Notes: generated from the sequence alone by a model not told the origin. DNA of 64,000 bases from JAOUEA01 sp031364965 (GCA_031364965.1 JANLXF010000089.1:1-64000), one strand, 5' to 3'; positions 51,453 through 59,590 are shown, counted from the first letter of the stretch. Translations and numbers: made by a program.

Positions 51453-52654
51453 CCGCCAAGGGTACCGGGCGATCGCCCCTGGCGGAGGCGGACCGCCACG
51501 TGCACCGCCACGAGGGCGATCGCTGCGGTGATCGCCAGGTTGCCGAACCAGGCGCCGATCACCCCCGCCGCCACCGCGATCGCGAGGTCCGCGCCGCGGA
51601 GGTCGCTGACGAGCCACGCGTGGCGCAAGCCGGCGAAGGCGAGGAACGCCGCGAGCCCCCATACGGGGAGCAGCCCGAGGATCTGCGGGACCTGCGGGGC
51701 GAAGAACACGCCGAGTCCTATGAACCCCGCGCCGAGCAGGAGGTTCATGCCGGCGGTCCGCGCCCCGAGGCGGGTATGGGCGGTGAGGCCGCCGGCGCCG
51801 TGGCACATCGGCATCCCGCCGAGGATCCCGCTCACGGCGTTCCCGATCCCCGCCGACAGGCACACCCTGCTCGGCGACACTCGATCGGCGCGCGCGCCGA
51901 AATACCGGTGCGAAAGATCGTCGACCGCGACGACGGCGTTGCCGAACGTGAGCGGAAGCTGTGGCACGACGAGCAGGTAGAACGCCGTGCCGAACGCCGC
52001 GAGCGGCGGGAGCGAGACGGATGGGAGGGTGACCGTCGGCCCCGAGAACTCGGGCGCCGCGGTGAGCAGCGTTCCCGCCACGCCGGCGACCACGATCGTG
52101 ATCGCGAGCCAGTAGTGGCGGGTCCGGGACGCGAACACCACGCCGGTGAACGCGGCGATCATCAGGATCCACGGCCACGGGGCTTCGGGCGTGCCCGCGA
52201 ACACGGCCGGGGGCTCGTTCACGAGCTTCGCCGCCGCGATCGTGAGCAGCACCCCCACTCCGAACTGCAGAGAGCGCACCACTGGCTTCGTGAAGACCTT
52301 GGCTACCACGTCGGCGACGTGATGGAACGACAGGAGCAGCAGGAAGGCGGCGATCTCGAGGCCCGCCGCGTGGATCACATCGGGGGAGAGCTGCTGCGCC
52401 ACGGCGACGGCGGTGAGCGCCTTCAATGGCTGGACGGGAAACGGGATCTTGAACGCGACACCGGCCCCGATCACCAGGAGGCCCGCGCACACCAGGACGC
52501 TCGAGGCGTCGAGCCCGTTCACGAGGATCAGTGCCGTTGCGAGCGGCACCATCACCCCGAGGTCGGCGATCGCCCCCGCGGCCTCCCCGACGCCGATCCC
52601 GAACGCGCGGACCGGACGCGAGGGCGCCGAGGTGGGGTTGACGGCGACCTTCAT
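51449..52654 (-). CDS. MOT1-type molybdate (or sulfate) permease
   Basis: The 401-residue membrane protein has 10-12 helices with MFS_MOT1 hallmarks: G-A-I-A-D-L-G-V-M-V-P-L-A-T-A-L near the N-terminus, I-P-F-P-V-Q-P-L-K-A-L-T-A-V-A-V, and a repeated P-Q-L-P-L-T-F-G-N-A-V segment with P-M-C-H-G-A-G-G. MOT1 proteins take up molybdate with high affinity. A HTH-TOBE gene directly upstream fits molybdate control. Two direct repeats lie in the 98-bp gap. ATG 52654 follows the low-homology region; upstream codons are antisense. It overlaps the lepB start by four bases. Confidence 0.82.
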   Translation of the reverse strand: MKVAVNPTSAPSRPVRAFGIGVGEAAGAIADLGVMVPLATALILVNGLDASSVLVCAGLLVIGAGVAFKIPFPVQPLKALTAVAVAQQLSPDVIHAAGLEIAAFLLLLSFHHVADVVAKVFTKPVVRSLQFGVGVLLTIAAAKLVNEPPAVFAGTPEAPWPWILMIAAFTGVVFASRTRHYWLAITIVVAGVAGTLLTAAPEFSGPTVTLPSVSLPPLAAFGTAFYLLVVPQLPLTFGNAVVAVDDLSHRYFGARADRVSPSRVCLSAGIGNAVSGILGGMPMCHGAGGLTAHTRLGARTAGMNLLLGAGFIGLGVFFAPQVPQILGLLPVWGLAAFLAFAGLRHAWLVSDLRGADLAIAVAAGVIGAWFGNLAITAAIALVAVHVAVRLRQGRSPGTLGG

Positions 52655-52720
52655 GCGGCGATCCGACGCGACGGTGACATCGGGGGGACGATACCGCATC
52701 ACCGTACGTGAGGCCCAGCC

Positions 52721-52750
52721 AAACCTGGCGATGGAATTCGAGAAACCTGG
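52721..52750 (-). promoter_or_regulatory. Candidate operator: two AAACCTGG direct repeats upstream of the MOT1 gene
   Basis: AAACCTGG occurs at 52721-52728 and 52743-52750, with starts 22 bp apart (about two helical turns). The pair lies 67-96 bp upstream of the permease start and directly after the regulator stop. This spacing suits a dimeric regulator such as the HTH-TOBE protein, but no binding data or family motif support it. Confidence 0.4.
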
Positions 52751-52752
52751 TT

Positions 52753-53145
52753 CTAGGACTCCGGCAGGTTCACCATGACGCTCGTGGCCTTCACGGTGGC
52801 CACGGCCTCCATCCCGGGCTCGAGGCCCATCTGGTCGGCGGCCTCGCGCGTGATGAAGGCGAGCACGCGATGTGGGCCCGCCTGGATCTCGACGGTCGCC
52901 GCGAGCCCATCGCGCTTGACCTCGGTGATCACGCCCGGGAAGCGATTTCTTGCGCTGCCTGCCGCGATCGGAGTCTGCCCGTGGTGCTCGGCGAGGATGC
53001 GCGCCACCTCGCCGGCCGGAACGAGTCGCTGGCCCCCCTCGGTGCGCTCGACGTGCAACGTGCCGTCGCGCTCCCACCGTCGGAGGGTCTCGACGCGGAC
53101 GCCGAGCATCTTGGCCGCTTCGCCGATCCGGTACGCGTCGCTCAT
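52753..53145 (-). CDS. HTH (MerR/excisionase-like)-TOBE regulator, probable molybdate/tungstate sensor
   Basis: Residues 1-60 are a MerR/excisionase-type winged helix (Y-R-I-G-E-A-A-K-M-L-G-V-R-V-E-T-L-R-R-W-E). After a linker, residues 66-130 form a TOBE/Mop domain (R-F-P-G-V-I-T-E-V-K-R-D-G ... V-T-R/T-V-K-A-T-S-V-M-V). TOBE domains bind molybdate or tungstate oxyanions, so this is a ModE-like sensor built on a different HTH. It lies immediately upstream of the MOT1 permease on the same strand and 9 bp after ychF's stop. It should control molybdate uptake. Confidence 0.82.
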   Translation of the reverse strand: MSDAYRIGEAAKMLGVRVETLRRWERDGTLHVERTEGGQRLVPAGEVARILAEHHGQTPIAAGSARNRFPGVITEVKRDGLAATVEIQAGPHRVLAFITREAADQMGLEPGMEAVATVKATSVMVNLPES

Positions 53146-53154
53146 CGGCCGAGC

Positions 53155-54135
53155 TTAAACCGAGAATCGCACGTGCAGGATGTCGCCCTCGGCGACCTGG
53201 TAGTCCTTGCCTTCGACGCGGATCTTGCCGTGGTGCTTCGCGGCTTCCATCGATCCCTGCGCGACGAGTTCGTCGTAGCCGATCACCTCGGCGCGGATGA
53301 ACCCGCGCTCCAGATCCGTGTGGATCACGCCGGCGGCCTCGGGCGCCTTGGCGCCTCGGCGCACCTCCCACGCCCGGGTCTCGTCCTCGCCGGTGGTGAG
53401 GAATGTGATCAGGTCGAGCGCGCGGTACGACGCGTGGATCACCGTGTCGAGACCGGGCTCCTCGACGCCGAACTCCTCCAGCAGGGCGCGTGCCTCTTCG
53501 GGTTCCATCTCCGCGGTCTCGGCCTCGATCGAGGCGTACACACCCACGGCGTCCTCGCCCGCGAGCTCGGCCGGCACCGTGGTGCCCTCCTCCAGGTTCG
53601 CGATCACGACCAGCGGCTTCATCGTGAGCGGCGCGATCCCGCGGAGCAGCTCGACCTGTTGCGGATCGAGTCTCGCGGCCCGGATCGGTGTCTCGGCCTC
53701 GAGCGCGTCCTTCGCGGTCTGGAGTGCCGCGGTCTCGTCGTTCGTCTTGCCCTTCGCGCGCTTAAGGGCCTTCTCGAGCGCGCTCTCGATCACGGCGAGG
53801 TCCGCGAGCAGCAGTTCCGCGCGCACGTTCGCGAGCTCGGCCGCAGGGGTCGCGTCGGGACCGAAGCACCGGAGGACCACGGCGAGCGCATCCACCTCTC
53901 GCAGCTTCGCGATCCCCTGCGCGCTCGCAACGCCGCCGGGAACGTCGACGAACCCGACCTGCGAGGCGACGGTCTTCTTCGATGACTCCATCTCGGTCAG
54001 CACGCCGAGACGCGGATCGGGCACCGCCACGACCGCGACGTTGGCCTGACCCCCGTGCGCGCCGGCGCGTGTCAACGCTCTGAACAGCGTCGACTTCCCG
54101 CTGAACGACACCCCGACGAGCCCCACGTCCTTCAT
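53155..54135 (-). CDS. ychF: YchF-type GTPase/ATPase (Obg family), compact form
   Basis: ATG 54135 gives 326 residues. The G1 loop is G-V-S-F-S-G-K-S-T-L-F instead of the usual GLPNVGKSTLF; G3 is D-V-P-G, and G4 reads A-N-L-E-E (NxxE), the ATP-preferring YchF type. A coiled-coil insertion (about 115-150) and the C-terminal TGS-like domain follow (H-T-D-L-E-R-G-F-I-R-A-E-V, G-K-D-Y-Q-V-A-E-G-D-I-L-H-V-R-F). It is shorter than the common about 363 residues and divergent in the P-loop. YchF binds ribosomes and modulates stress responses. Confidence 0.9.
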   Translation of the reverse strand: MKDVGLVGVSFSGKSTLFRALTRAGAHGGQANVAVVAVPDPRLGVLTEMESSKKTVASQVGFVDVPGGVASAQGIAKLREVDALAVVLRCFGPDATPAAELANVRAELLLADLAVIESALEKALKRAKGKTNDETAALQTAKDALEAETPIRAARLDPQQVELLRGIAPLTMKPLVVIANLEEGTTVPAELAGEDAVGVYASIEAETAEMEPEEARALLEEFGVEEPGLDTVIHASYRALDLITFLTTGEDETRAWEVRRGAKAPEAAGVIHTDLERGFIRAEVIGYDELVAQGSMEAAKHHGKIRVEGKDYQVAEGDILHVRFSV

Positions 54136-54318
54136 CGACCGCCGAGTGTACGGAACGTGCGCGGTCCCTCGGTCGACCTCTGGAGACAACTCGGGCGCCA
54201 GAGCAGATCCCTCCGTGTATTTCTGGCCCACTGCCCGATACACAGGTACGACGGCAACCTCGGCGGGCCCGAAATCGGAGCTACGAATCCAAGACTGAGT
54301 CCGCGTCAGACAGGCATC

Positions 54319-54334
54319 GAGGCCGAGAGGCCTC
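54319..54334 (+). promoter_or_regulatory. 5' leader hairpin before the DQG-repeat gene
   Basis: gaggcc-gaga-ggcctc forms a perfect 6-bp stem capped by a GAGA (GNRA) tetraloop, ending 20 bases before the ATG and just before the AAGGAGAG ribosome-binding site. It could stabilise the mRNA or tune initiation; no riboswitch family is recognised. Confidence 0.35.
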
Positions 54335-54354
54335 TCGAAGAAGGAGAGAGTCAC

Positions 54355-54765
54355 ATGGACGTAAAGAAGCGGATCACGATGATCGTCGCGGTCGCGATGG
54401 CGGGGTTGCTCAGCGTGGGCATGGCCAGTGCGAGCGTGCGCCACTCGGTGGGCGGGTTGCTCGCCGGGCATCGCGGCAAGGTCGCTCCCGTGGTCCGACA
54501 CAGCGCTCCGGTTTCGACTGGCGCCTCCGGCGAAGAGGCCGTCTCCGACGACTCGAAGGACGAGGCCGCGGAGATCGACGACCAGGGCGACGACGGCGGC
54601 ACCACCGAGTCCGACCAGGGCGACCAGGGCGACCAGGGCGACCAGGGCGACCAGGGAGACCAGGGCGACACCACCGAGTCCGACCAGGGCGACCAGGGCG
54701 ACGACAGCCAGGGCGACACGACCGAGTCCGACCAGGGCGACCAGGGCGACGACAGCCAGGGCTGA
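54355..54765 (+). CDS. Secreted acidic DQG-repeat protein
   Basis: ATG 54355 behind AAGGAGAG gives 136 residues. The signal peptide (1-26, ending A-S-A-S) is followed by a His/Arg/Val segment and an acidic linker. The second half consists almost entirely of D-Q-G triplets interspersed with T-T-E-S-D and D-D-S-Q-G. The composition suggests a disordered, divalent-cation-binding exported polypeptide. No family is recognised. It is first of a run of secreted proteins with Asp-rich repeats reaching to about 59.2 kb. Confidence 0.7.
   Translation: MDVKKRITMIVAVAMAGLLSVGMASASVRHSVGGLLAGHRGKVAPVVRHSAPVSTGASGEEAVSDDSKDEAAEIDDQGDDGGTTESDQGDQGDQGDQGDQGDQGDTTESDQGDQGDDSQGDTTESDQGDQGDDSQG
54601..54762. 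repeat. Nested tandem repeat (9-bp units inside about 48-bp units)
   Basis: Consecutive gaccagggc nonamers run from 54613 to about 54669. A larger unit (accgagtccgaccagggcga plus gacgacagccagggcgac) is repeated twice after that. The repeat is in frame and encodes the DQG tract, so copy-number change would alter protein length without frameshift. Confidence 0.85.
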
Positions 54766-54948
54766 GAGCAGCCACACCCAAAGCACTTCCTCGGCGGAGG
54801 AGGCCCAAGGGCCGCCACCGCTTCTGTTTTACCCGACCGTTCGGCCCGGGCGTCGGGCCCGAGGCGCTCCCCCCTTCGCCCCACAACTACCGCCGTTCGG
54901 TCACTGCTCCGGCGCGACGCCCCATGCCGATGTGGTTCAACGAGACCG

Positions 54949-54986
54949 GGCGGGGTGGGGCGCCGCCAGACCCGCCCCACCCCGCC
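54949..54986. terminator. Strong GC hairpin between two secreted-protein genes
   Basis: ggcggggtggggcg (54949-54962) pairs perfectly over 14 bp with cgccccaccccgcc (54973-54986) around a 10-nt loop. It lies 184 bp after the DQG gene stop and 57 bp before the next start. It is probably an intrinsic-like terminator without T-tract. The remaining gap (54766-54948 and 54987-55042) shows nothing else apart from a promoter expected for the next gene. Confidence 0.55.
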
Positions 54987-55042
54987 GGGCTCGTTCGCCG
55001 CGGGGGTTGGCTGCGCGGTGGGGACGGATGAGAGGGGGCAAC

Positions 55043-55777
55043 ATGCAGCGGACGCACAGATCGCGACTCGGGATCGTGGTCGTGTTCGCGATGGTCGCCA
55101 CGATGGTCGCTGCGACCTCGGGCATCGCCATGGCATCGGCCGGCGCGCAGGCGCGGGCGTCGGCCAATCGGCTGAAGGACTCAGACGGCGACGGCATGCC
55201 GAACCGGTGGGAGCGGGCGCACCACACGAGCCCGCACCGCCGCGACGCCAAGGCGGATCCTGACAAGGACGCGCTGAAGAACCTGGGTGAATACCGCCAG
55301 CGCACGCTACCGTACAAGCCGGACACGGATCGTGACGGGCTGTACGACGGCGCCGAGGTCAAGCAGTTCCATAGCGACCCGAAGGACGCTGACTCGGACG
55401 ACGATGGCGTCGAGGACGGTTCGGAGGACACGGACGACGACGGCGTCGTCGACGAGGGCGAGGACGGCGACCACCAGGGGTTCGTCGGCACGATCATCTC
55501 GTTCGACGCCGACACCGGTCGCCTGCTGTTCGAGAGCGTCCTGGGGTGGCCCGTGACGGCGGAGATCACCGACGAGACACGGATCCTCGTGTCCGAGGAC
55601 TGTCAGGGCGACGAAGGCGGCGACGAGAGCGGTGACGCTCCGGTGGTCAGGTGTGACGCCGCGCTCCTGCAGGAAGGGCAGGACATCGTCGAGATCGGGT
55701 TCGCGTCGGGATCTGACCACGGCGTGCCCGTGGTCAGGTGGATCGTGCTCGCCTGCCCATGGCAGTCGGGCATCTGA
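55043..55777 (+). CDS. Secreted thrombospondin type 3 (calcium-binding) repeat protein
   Basis: ATG 55043, with AGGGGG six bases upstream, gives 244 residues. A signal peptide of about 38 residues (ending A-M-A-S-A-G-A-Q-A) is followed by four to five DxDxDG-type loops (D-S-D-G-D-G-M, D-P-D-K-D-A, D-T-D-R-D-G-L, D-S-D-D-D-G-V, D-T-D-D-D-G-V). These loops are typical of thrombospondin type 3/EF-hand-like calcium-binding repeats. A C-terminal about 85-residue beta-rich domain has three cysteines (C-Q-G, R-C-D-A, A-C-P-W). An earlier ATG at 55028 is less well placed. Role unknown; cell-surface adhesion or matrix is an inference. Confidence 0.78.
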   Translation: MQRTHRSRLGIVVVFAMVATMVAATSGIAMASAGAQARASANRLKDSDGDGMPNRWERAHHTSPHRRDAKADPDKDALKNLGEYRQRTLPYKPDTDRDGLYDGAEVKQFHSDPKDADSDDDGVEDGSEDTDDDGVVDEGEDGDHQGFVGTIISFDADTGRLLFESVLGWPVTAEITDETRILVSEDCQGDEGGDESGDAPVVRCDAALLQEGQDIVEIGFASGSDHGVPVVRWIVLACPWQSGI

Positions 55778-55809
55778 TCCGCTGAGGTTGCGCAGAGGGG
55801 GCGCATCGT

Positions 55810-55847
55810 CCGGGTGGGTGGGGAATCCGACGGCCCCGCCCGCCCGG
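55810..55847. terminator. Hairpin terminator between convergent genes
   Basis: ccgggtgggtgggg (55810-55823) and ccccgcccgcccgg (55834-55847) form a 14-bp stem with two G-U wobble pairs as RNA and a 10-nt loop. It sits between the stops of the thrombospondin-type gene and sodN and can serve both strands. Confidence 0.55.
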
Positions 55848-55870
55848 CGTCTTCGGTCGTCGTCAGTGTC

Positions 55871-56263
55871 TTAGCTCTTGGTCTCCCAGAAGATCTTCGC
55901 GAGCTCGTCGATCGCATCGAGGAGCTGCTGCCCCTGGGCCGGGTCGACCGACTTCTTCGACTCGCCCGCGAGCTTCGCGGCCTTCCAGAACTTGTCGTGG
56001 AGGTCGGGGAACTTCTCGAGGTGCTCGGGCTTGAAGTAGTCGGTCCACAGCACCCAGAGATGCTCTTTGACCATCGTCGCGCGCTCTTCCTTGATCGCGA
56101 CCGCCCGCCCACGGAACACCGGGTCCTCGTTCCCCTGGTACTTCTCCTGGCAGCCCTTGACCGACTCGGCCTCGATGCGAGCCTGGGCGGGGTCGTACAC
56201 CCCGCAGGGCAGGTCGCAGTGCGCGTGGACGGATCGGTGCGGCTTGAGGAATGCTTCGAGCAT
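55871..56263 (-). CDS. sodN: Nickel superoxide dismutase precursor
   Basis: The 130-residue product contains the nickel hook H15-C16-D-L-P-C20-G-V-Y. After cleavage before H15 the mature His1, Cys2 and Cys6 bind Ni. The rest matches NiSOD throughout (D-P-A-Q-A-R-I-E-A-E-S-V-K, H-L-W-V-L-W-T-D-Y-F-K-P, and I-F-W-E-T-K-S at the end). A 14-residue leader precedes the hook and needs a dedicated protease, encoded divergently next door. SD AAGGAGG is excellent. The enzyme converts superoxide to oxygen and peroxide in the cytoplasm. Confidence 0.97.
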   Translation of the reverse strand: MLEAFLKPHRSVHAHCDLPCGVYDPAQARIEAESVKGCQEKYQGNEDPVFRGRAVAIKEERATMVKEHLWVLWTDYFKPEHLEKFPDLHDKFWKAAKLAGESKKSVDPAQGQQLLDAIDELAKIFWETKS

Positions 56264-56723
56264 GGAACGGCCTCCTTCTGACGACGTCTCGACCGAAACC
56301 TACCACCGGGGTCGGAAACGGGTGGCGGCCCTTACGACGGGGGTGTCGGTGGCGGCAGGGGTCACCTGGGCCTGTCTTCGATTCCGGCCTCAGCGCGTCG
56401 AGATCGAAGGGGGCTCGATGGCCCCGACCCTGGCCCCGGGCGATTGGGCGCTCGCCATCGTGCCGCGTCGGTTCGCGCGTGGCGACGTCGTCGTCGTGGA
56501 ACACCCGGGCCGCCCCGGGTACGAGATGGTCAAGCGACTGACGGGCGTACCCGGCGACGCGGTGGGTGAACGGGTCCTCGGCCCCGACGAGTTCTGGGTC
56601 GAGGGCGACCACGAACCTGCCTCGACCGACAGCCGTCACTTCGGGCCGGTGCGAGCGGGCGCGATCAAGGCGAAGGTACCGCTCGTCTACGGTCCGGGCG
56701 AGCGGCGTCACCTGGTTCGATGA
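56262..56723 (+). CDS. sodX: Nickel-SOD maturation protease SodX (S26-like)
   Basis: This signal-peptidase-like protein (153 residues from ATG 56262) has a membrane helix (about 24-42), then catalytic Ser in E-G-G-S-M-A-P-T-L. The Lys side lies in Y-E-M-V-K-R-L-T-G-V-P-G-D, and a D-S-R-H-F-G-P box follows. These are the hallmarks of the protease that trims the SodN leader. The chosen ATG overlaps the sodN start in a CATG. A GTG at 56322 would give 133 residues without the hydrophilic head and leave room for promoters. The neighbour strongly supports the SodX assignment. Confidence 0.88.
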   Translation: MERPPSDDVSTETYHRGRKRVAALTTGVSVAAGVTWACLRFRPQRVEIEGGSMAPTLAPGDWALAIVPRRFARGDVVVVEHPGRPGYEMVKRLTGVPGDAVGERVLGPDEFWVEGDHEPASTDSRHFGPVRAGAIKAKVPLVYGPGERRHLVR

Positions 56724-56791
56724 GGGCGGAGTGGGCGGCCCCCTCCCGGGTGCCGCCCTCTCCCTCCAACGACTCGGCACCGCCCGCCGCG

Positions 56792-58144
56792 CTAAGCCTC
56801 GCAGCGCTTGACGATGTCGCCCGGGCCCACCAGGCAGGTGTCGGTCCCGGTGCCGCCGTCAAGGCTGTCCTTGCCACCCTTGCCGTTCAGCGTGTCGTCG
56901 CCTCCCAGTCCCGAGATCGCGTCGGCGCCGCCCTGGCCGAGCAGTGTGTTCGCGTGGCCGTCGCCGGTGAGGAGGTCGTTGAAGCGTGAGCCGAGGACGT
57001 TCTCGATCGCGATCAGCACGTCGTTGCCCTTGCCGGTCTGCTTCACGTTCAAGATCGCGATGACCTTCGCCGTCGAGTTCTTGTAGGTGATCGTGTCGTT
57101 GCCCTGGCGTCCGTTCAGTTTGTTCAGACGGTTGCCGTCGATGAACCGGTCGTCGCCGGCGCCGGTCGCGATCCGCTCGATCGACTCGAAGTGATCGGTT
57201 CCCTGACCGGTGACCACCCGTGACCCGAGGTTCACGACGAGGCCGCCGGCCCCCGTGAAGTCCAGGAAGTCGCGCTTGCCCGCGCCGCCCCGGATCGTGT
57301 CGTCTCCGGCTCCCGGCCGGAACGTGTCCGCCCCGCCCCTGCCCTCGAGCACGTCGTTGCCGACGCCCCCGAGCAACGTGTCGGCGAGGGAGGTCCCGAT
57401 GACGTGTTCGACGCCGGTGATCTGGTCGTTGGGCCCGGGTCCCGTGTTGGCGACACCGTCGTTGTAGACGAGTCGGGCGGTGTTGCGGAAGTAGTCGATG
57501 GTGTCCTTGTCGTCGCCGCCGATCATCGTGATGCCGCCGTTCCCGTTCCCGATGAAGCGGTAGTTGTCGGGGCCTGCGTCATAGGTGCCACCGATCGCGC
57601 CCGTTCCGCCGATCAGCGAGATCTGGTCGCGCCCGAACGACGTGGTGGCCCCCGTGAGCACCGCGCCGCCGCTCACGAGCAGATCGAAGTCCTTCGGCTT
57701 CTCCCGGGCGTTCAGGTTGACCTTCTTGGCCCCGAACGTGATCCGGTCGATCCGGTTACCGCCCTGCACCTGGACGTCACCGCCGTTGCCGCCCGCGTCG
57801 GCGGTGATCTCGATCTCGGACCTGCCCGTCGACTCCTTCGTCGCGCCGGGCGCGAGCGGCCCGTTCGCCAGCGAGATCGTCACCGTGTTGAACCCGTTGT
57901 TCCCGGTGATCGTGATCGTGTCCGTGTTCTTGACGGTGGCCGAACCACAGAGCGCGCCGCCGACCGTGATGCCGTCGGCTCCCGTCTCGCGCTCGACGGT
58001 CGTCGAGTCCGATCCTCCGAGGGTGATGGTGACCTCCTGTGCTCCTGCGTCGTACGAACAGTTCACGGCCGCGGAGGCGGGGATCGGCGTGAGCAGCGCG
58101 ACCAGGAGGCCGGCCGCTGCGGCGGGCAGCGTTCGAAGCTTCAT
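56792..58144 (-). CDS. Secreted RTX-type calcium-binding repeat protein
   Basis: ATG 58144 gives 450 residues with a clear signal peptide (1-25, ending A-S-A). A beta-rich N-terminal half is followed by hemolysin-type nonapeptide repeats (G-G-x-G-x-D-x-L: G-G-V-G-N-D-V-L-E-G-R-G-G-A-D-T-F, G-A-G-D-D-T-I, and at the end G-L-G-G-D-D-T-L-N-G-K-G-G-K-D-S-L). Such repeats fold as calcium-filled beta-rolls. Here export is Sec-type rather than type I. No enzymatic domain is visible, so it is probably a surface or matrix protein. It diverges from the matrixin-like gene. Confidence 0.85.
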   Translation of the reverse strand: MKLRTLPAAAAGLLVALLTPIPASAAVNCSYDAGAQEVTITLGGSDSTTVERETGADGITVGGALCGSATVKNTDTITITGNNGFNTVTISLANGPLAPGATKESTGRSEIEITADAGGNGGDVQVQGGNRIDRITFGAKKVNLNAREKPKDFDLLVSGGAVLTGATTSFGRDQISLIGGTGAIGGTYDAGPDNYRFIGNGNGGITMIGGDDKDTIDYFRNTARLVYNDGVANTGPGPNDQITGVEHVIGTSLADTLLGGVGNDVLEGRGGADTFRPGAGDDTIRGGAGKRDFLDFTGAGGLVVNLGSRVVTGQGTDHFESIERIATGAGDDRFIDGNRLNKLNGRQGNDTITYKNSTAKVIAILNVKQTGKGNDVLIAIENVLGSRFNDLLTGDGHANTLLGQGGADAISGLGGDDTLNGKGGKDSLDGGTGTDTCLVGPGDIVKRCEA

Positions 58145-58325
58145 CAGTGGGGGGGATCCTTCCGATGGGGGTGTGGGCACCTGCAATCATCCACAGCGAA
58201 GGGCGCAGAGTCATCGGCCGAAAGTCCGTGAGACTCGGACGGCGTGCCGAACCGATGGCGCGCTGCGGCCAAAGGCGGGGTACGGTGAGGTCAAGAAGCT
58301 CGGCCTCGGTCCCGACCAACTCCCT

Positions 58326-59165
58326 GTGAGCCTTCCCCCGCCGTTCGGTGTCCCGCCCCGCCCCGACCTCGGGGGCGAACGCTTCCCGCCGCCTCCCGCC
58401 GGGCCGCGCACGCCTGATCGCCAGGCGCCCTCGCCGCCCCGGCGGTCCGCTTTCCCCGTCCTCGTTGCGCTCCTGGTGGTTGGTGCGCTCGTGGGGGCGT
58501 TGGTGGATCCGCTCCTGGGCTCCACGACGGTCGAGCCGAGCGCCGTCGGCGCGAAGGGCGATTACTCGTTCATCCACACCCACGGCGGCGACCCCACCCG
58601 CTGGAACCCCTGTGAGCCGATCCACTACGTCCTGGGTCGCGCCGGGCTCACGGAAGGCGGGATCCAGGATGTCCGTGGAGCGATCGAGCGTCTGACCGAC
58701 GTCACGAGGGTGTCGTTCACCTATGACGGCCTCACCGACGAGACGCCGAGCCGCGGCCGGGAGCCGTACCAGCCCGATCGGTACGGATCCCGGTGGGCTC
58801 CCGTGCTGATCGCGTGGGTGGATCCGGCCACCACGGACATCTCCTTCGACGATGACGGGCAGGTGGTGGCGGCCGTGGCGACGCCGCAGGTGGCGAACCC
58901 CGACGACGACGACACGTACGTGACCGGTTGGATCGCCGTGAACGCCGACGATCCGAACCCGTCCGGCTTCCGCCTCCCCGGCATGCAGGGACCGGTCGTC
59001 CTCCACGAGCTCGCGCATCTGCTCGGCCTCGGCCACGCCGAGTCCAACGGGAATTTGATGGAGCCCTCGGGTGGCGGTGTCACCTCGTTCGGGCCCGGCG
59101 ACCTCGCGGGGCTCGAGCTGCTGAGTCGCGACGCGGGCTGCCTGCCGAGTCCACCGATCCCCTAG
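58326..59165 (+). CDS. Membrane-anchored matrixin-like zinc metalloprotease
   Basis: GTG 58326 gives 279 residues. A Pro-rich cytoplasmic head (1-40) leads into a membrane helix (about 43-63), and an exported domain carries the metzincin motif H227-E-L-A-H231-L-L-G-L-G-H237. The Met-turn is in N-L-M-E-P (245). The core resembles small bacterial matrixin/reprolysin-like peptidases, with two cysteines (C96 and one near the C-terminus) likely paired. It would cleave extracellular proteins near the surface, possibly the neighbouring repeat proteins; the substrate is inference. In-frame upstream codons lack a better start. Confidence 0.82.
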   Translation: MSLPPPFGVPPRPDLGGERFPPPPAGPRTPDRQAPSPPRRSAFPVLVALLVVGALVGALVDPLLGSTTVEPSAVGAKGDYSFIHTHGGDPTRWNPCEPIHYVLGRAGLTEGGIQDVRGAIERLTDVTRVSFTYDGLTDETPSRGREPYQPDRYGSRWAPVLIAWVDPATTDISFDDDGQVVAAVATPQVANPDDDDTYVTGWIAVNADDPNPSGFRLPGMQGPVVLHELAHLLGLGHAESNGNLMEPSGGGVTSFGPGDLAGLELLSRDAGCLPSPPIP

Positions 59166-59354
59166 GTCCCGGTTGGACCTGGTCGGAATAGCTGCCGTGG
59201 GGTACGCTGTTGCACCTGCAAATGATCTGCACACGCGAAGCCGGCATCGTGGGGGCCATGATCCCCGATCGCCTCTGCTGTCAGTCCTGACACAGAGGAC
59301 GTTTCGCGCAGCCCCGCACCATCCCCGCTCCTCACGCTTCCGGAGGTTTCCCGT

Positions 59355-59588
59355 ATGTCCACGACCGTTACCACCACCGTCGACGCCCGCGGCCAGTCGT
59401 GCCCCGGCCCGCTCGTCTCGCTCGCGAAGGCGTTGAAGGACGCGCGGTCGGGCGATCTGCTCGAGCTGCTCGCCACCGACCCCGGCTCCAGGTCCGATGT
59501 CCCGAGCTGGGCCGAGATCAGCGGTAACGAGCTGCTCGAGTCGGCCGAGACCGGCGACGGCTACCGCTACCTGGTCAGGAAGGTCTGA
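59355..59588 (+). CDS. tusA: TusA-family sulfur carrier protein
   Basis: The 77-residue protein has the TusA/SirA signature D-A-R-G-Q-S-C16-P-G-P-L, where the cysteine carries persulfide sulfur. TusA proteins pass sulfur for tRNA thiolation, molybdopterin or sulfur oxidation. It is followed after 2 bp by a DsrE-like partner gene. GGAGG lies seven bases before the ATG. The upstream 189-bp gap (59166-59354) must hold the promoter; I see no clear riboswitch there. Confidence 0.9.
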   Translation: MSTTVTTTVDARGQSCPGPLVSLAKALKDARSGDLLELLATDPGSRSDVPSWAEISGNELLESAETGDGYRYLVRKV

Positions 59589-59590
59589 GC

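Noticed and set aside
59166..59354. Riboswitch upstream of tusA
   Set aside because: Short self-complementary pieces occur, but I could not fit SAM, cobalamin, TPP or molybdenum-cofactor riboswitch cores.
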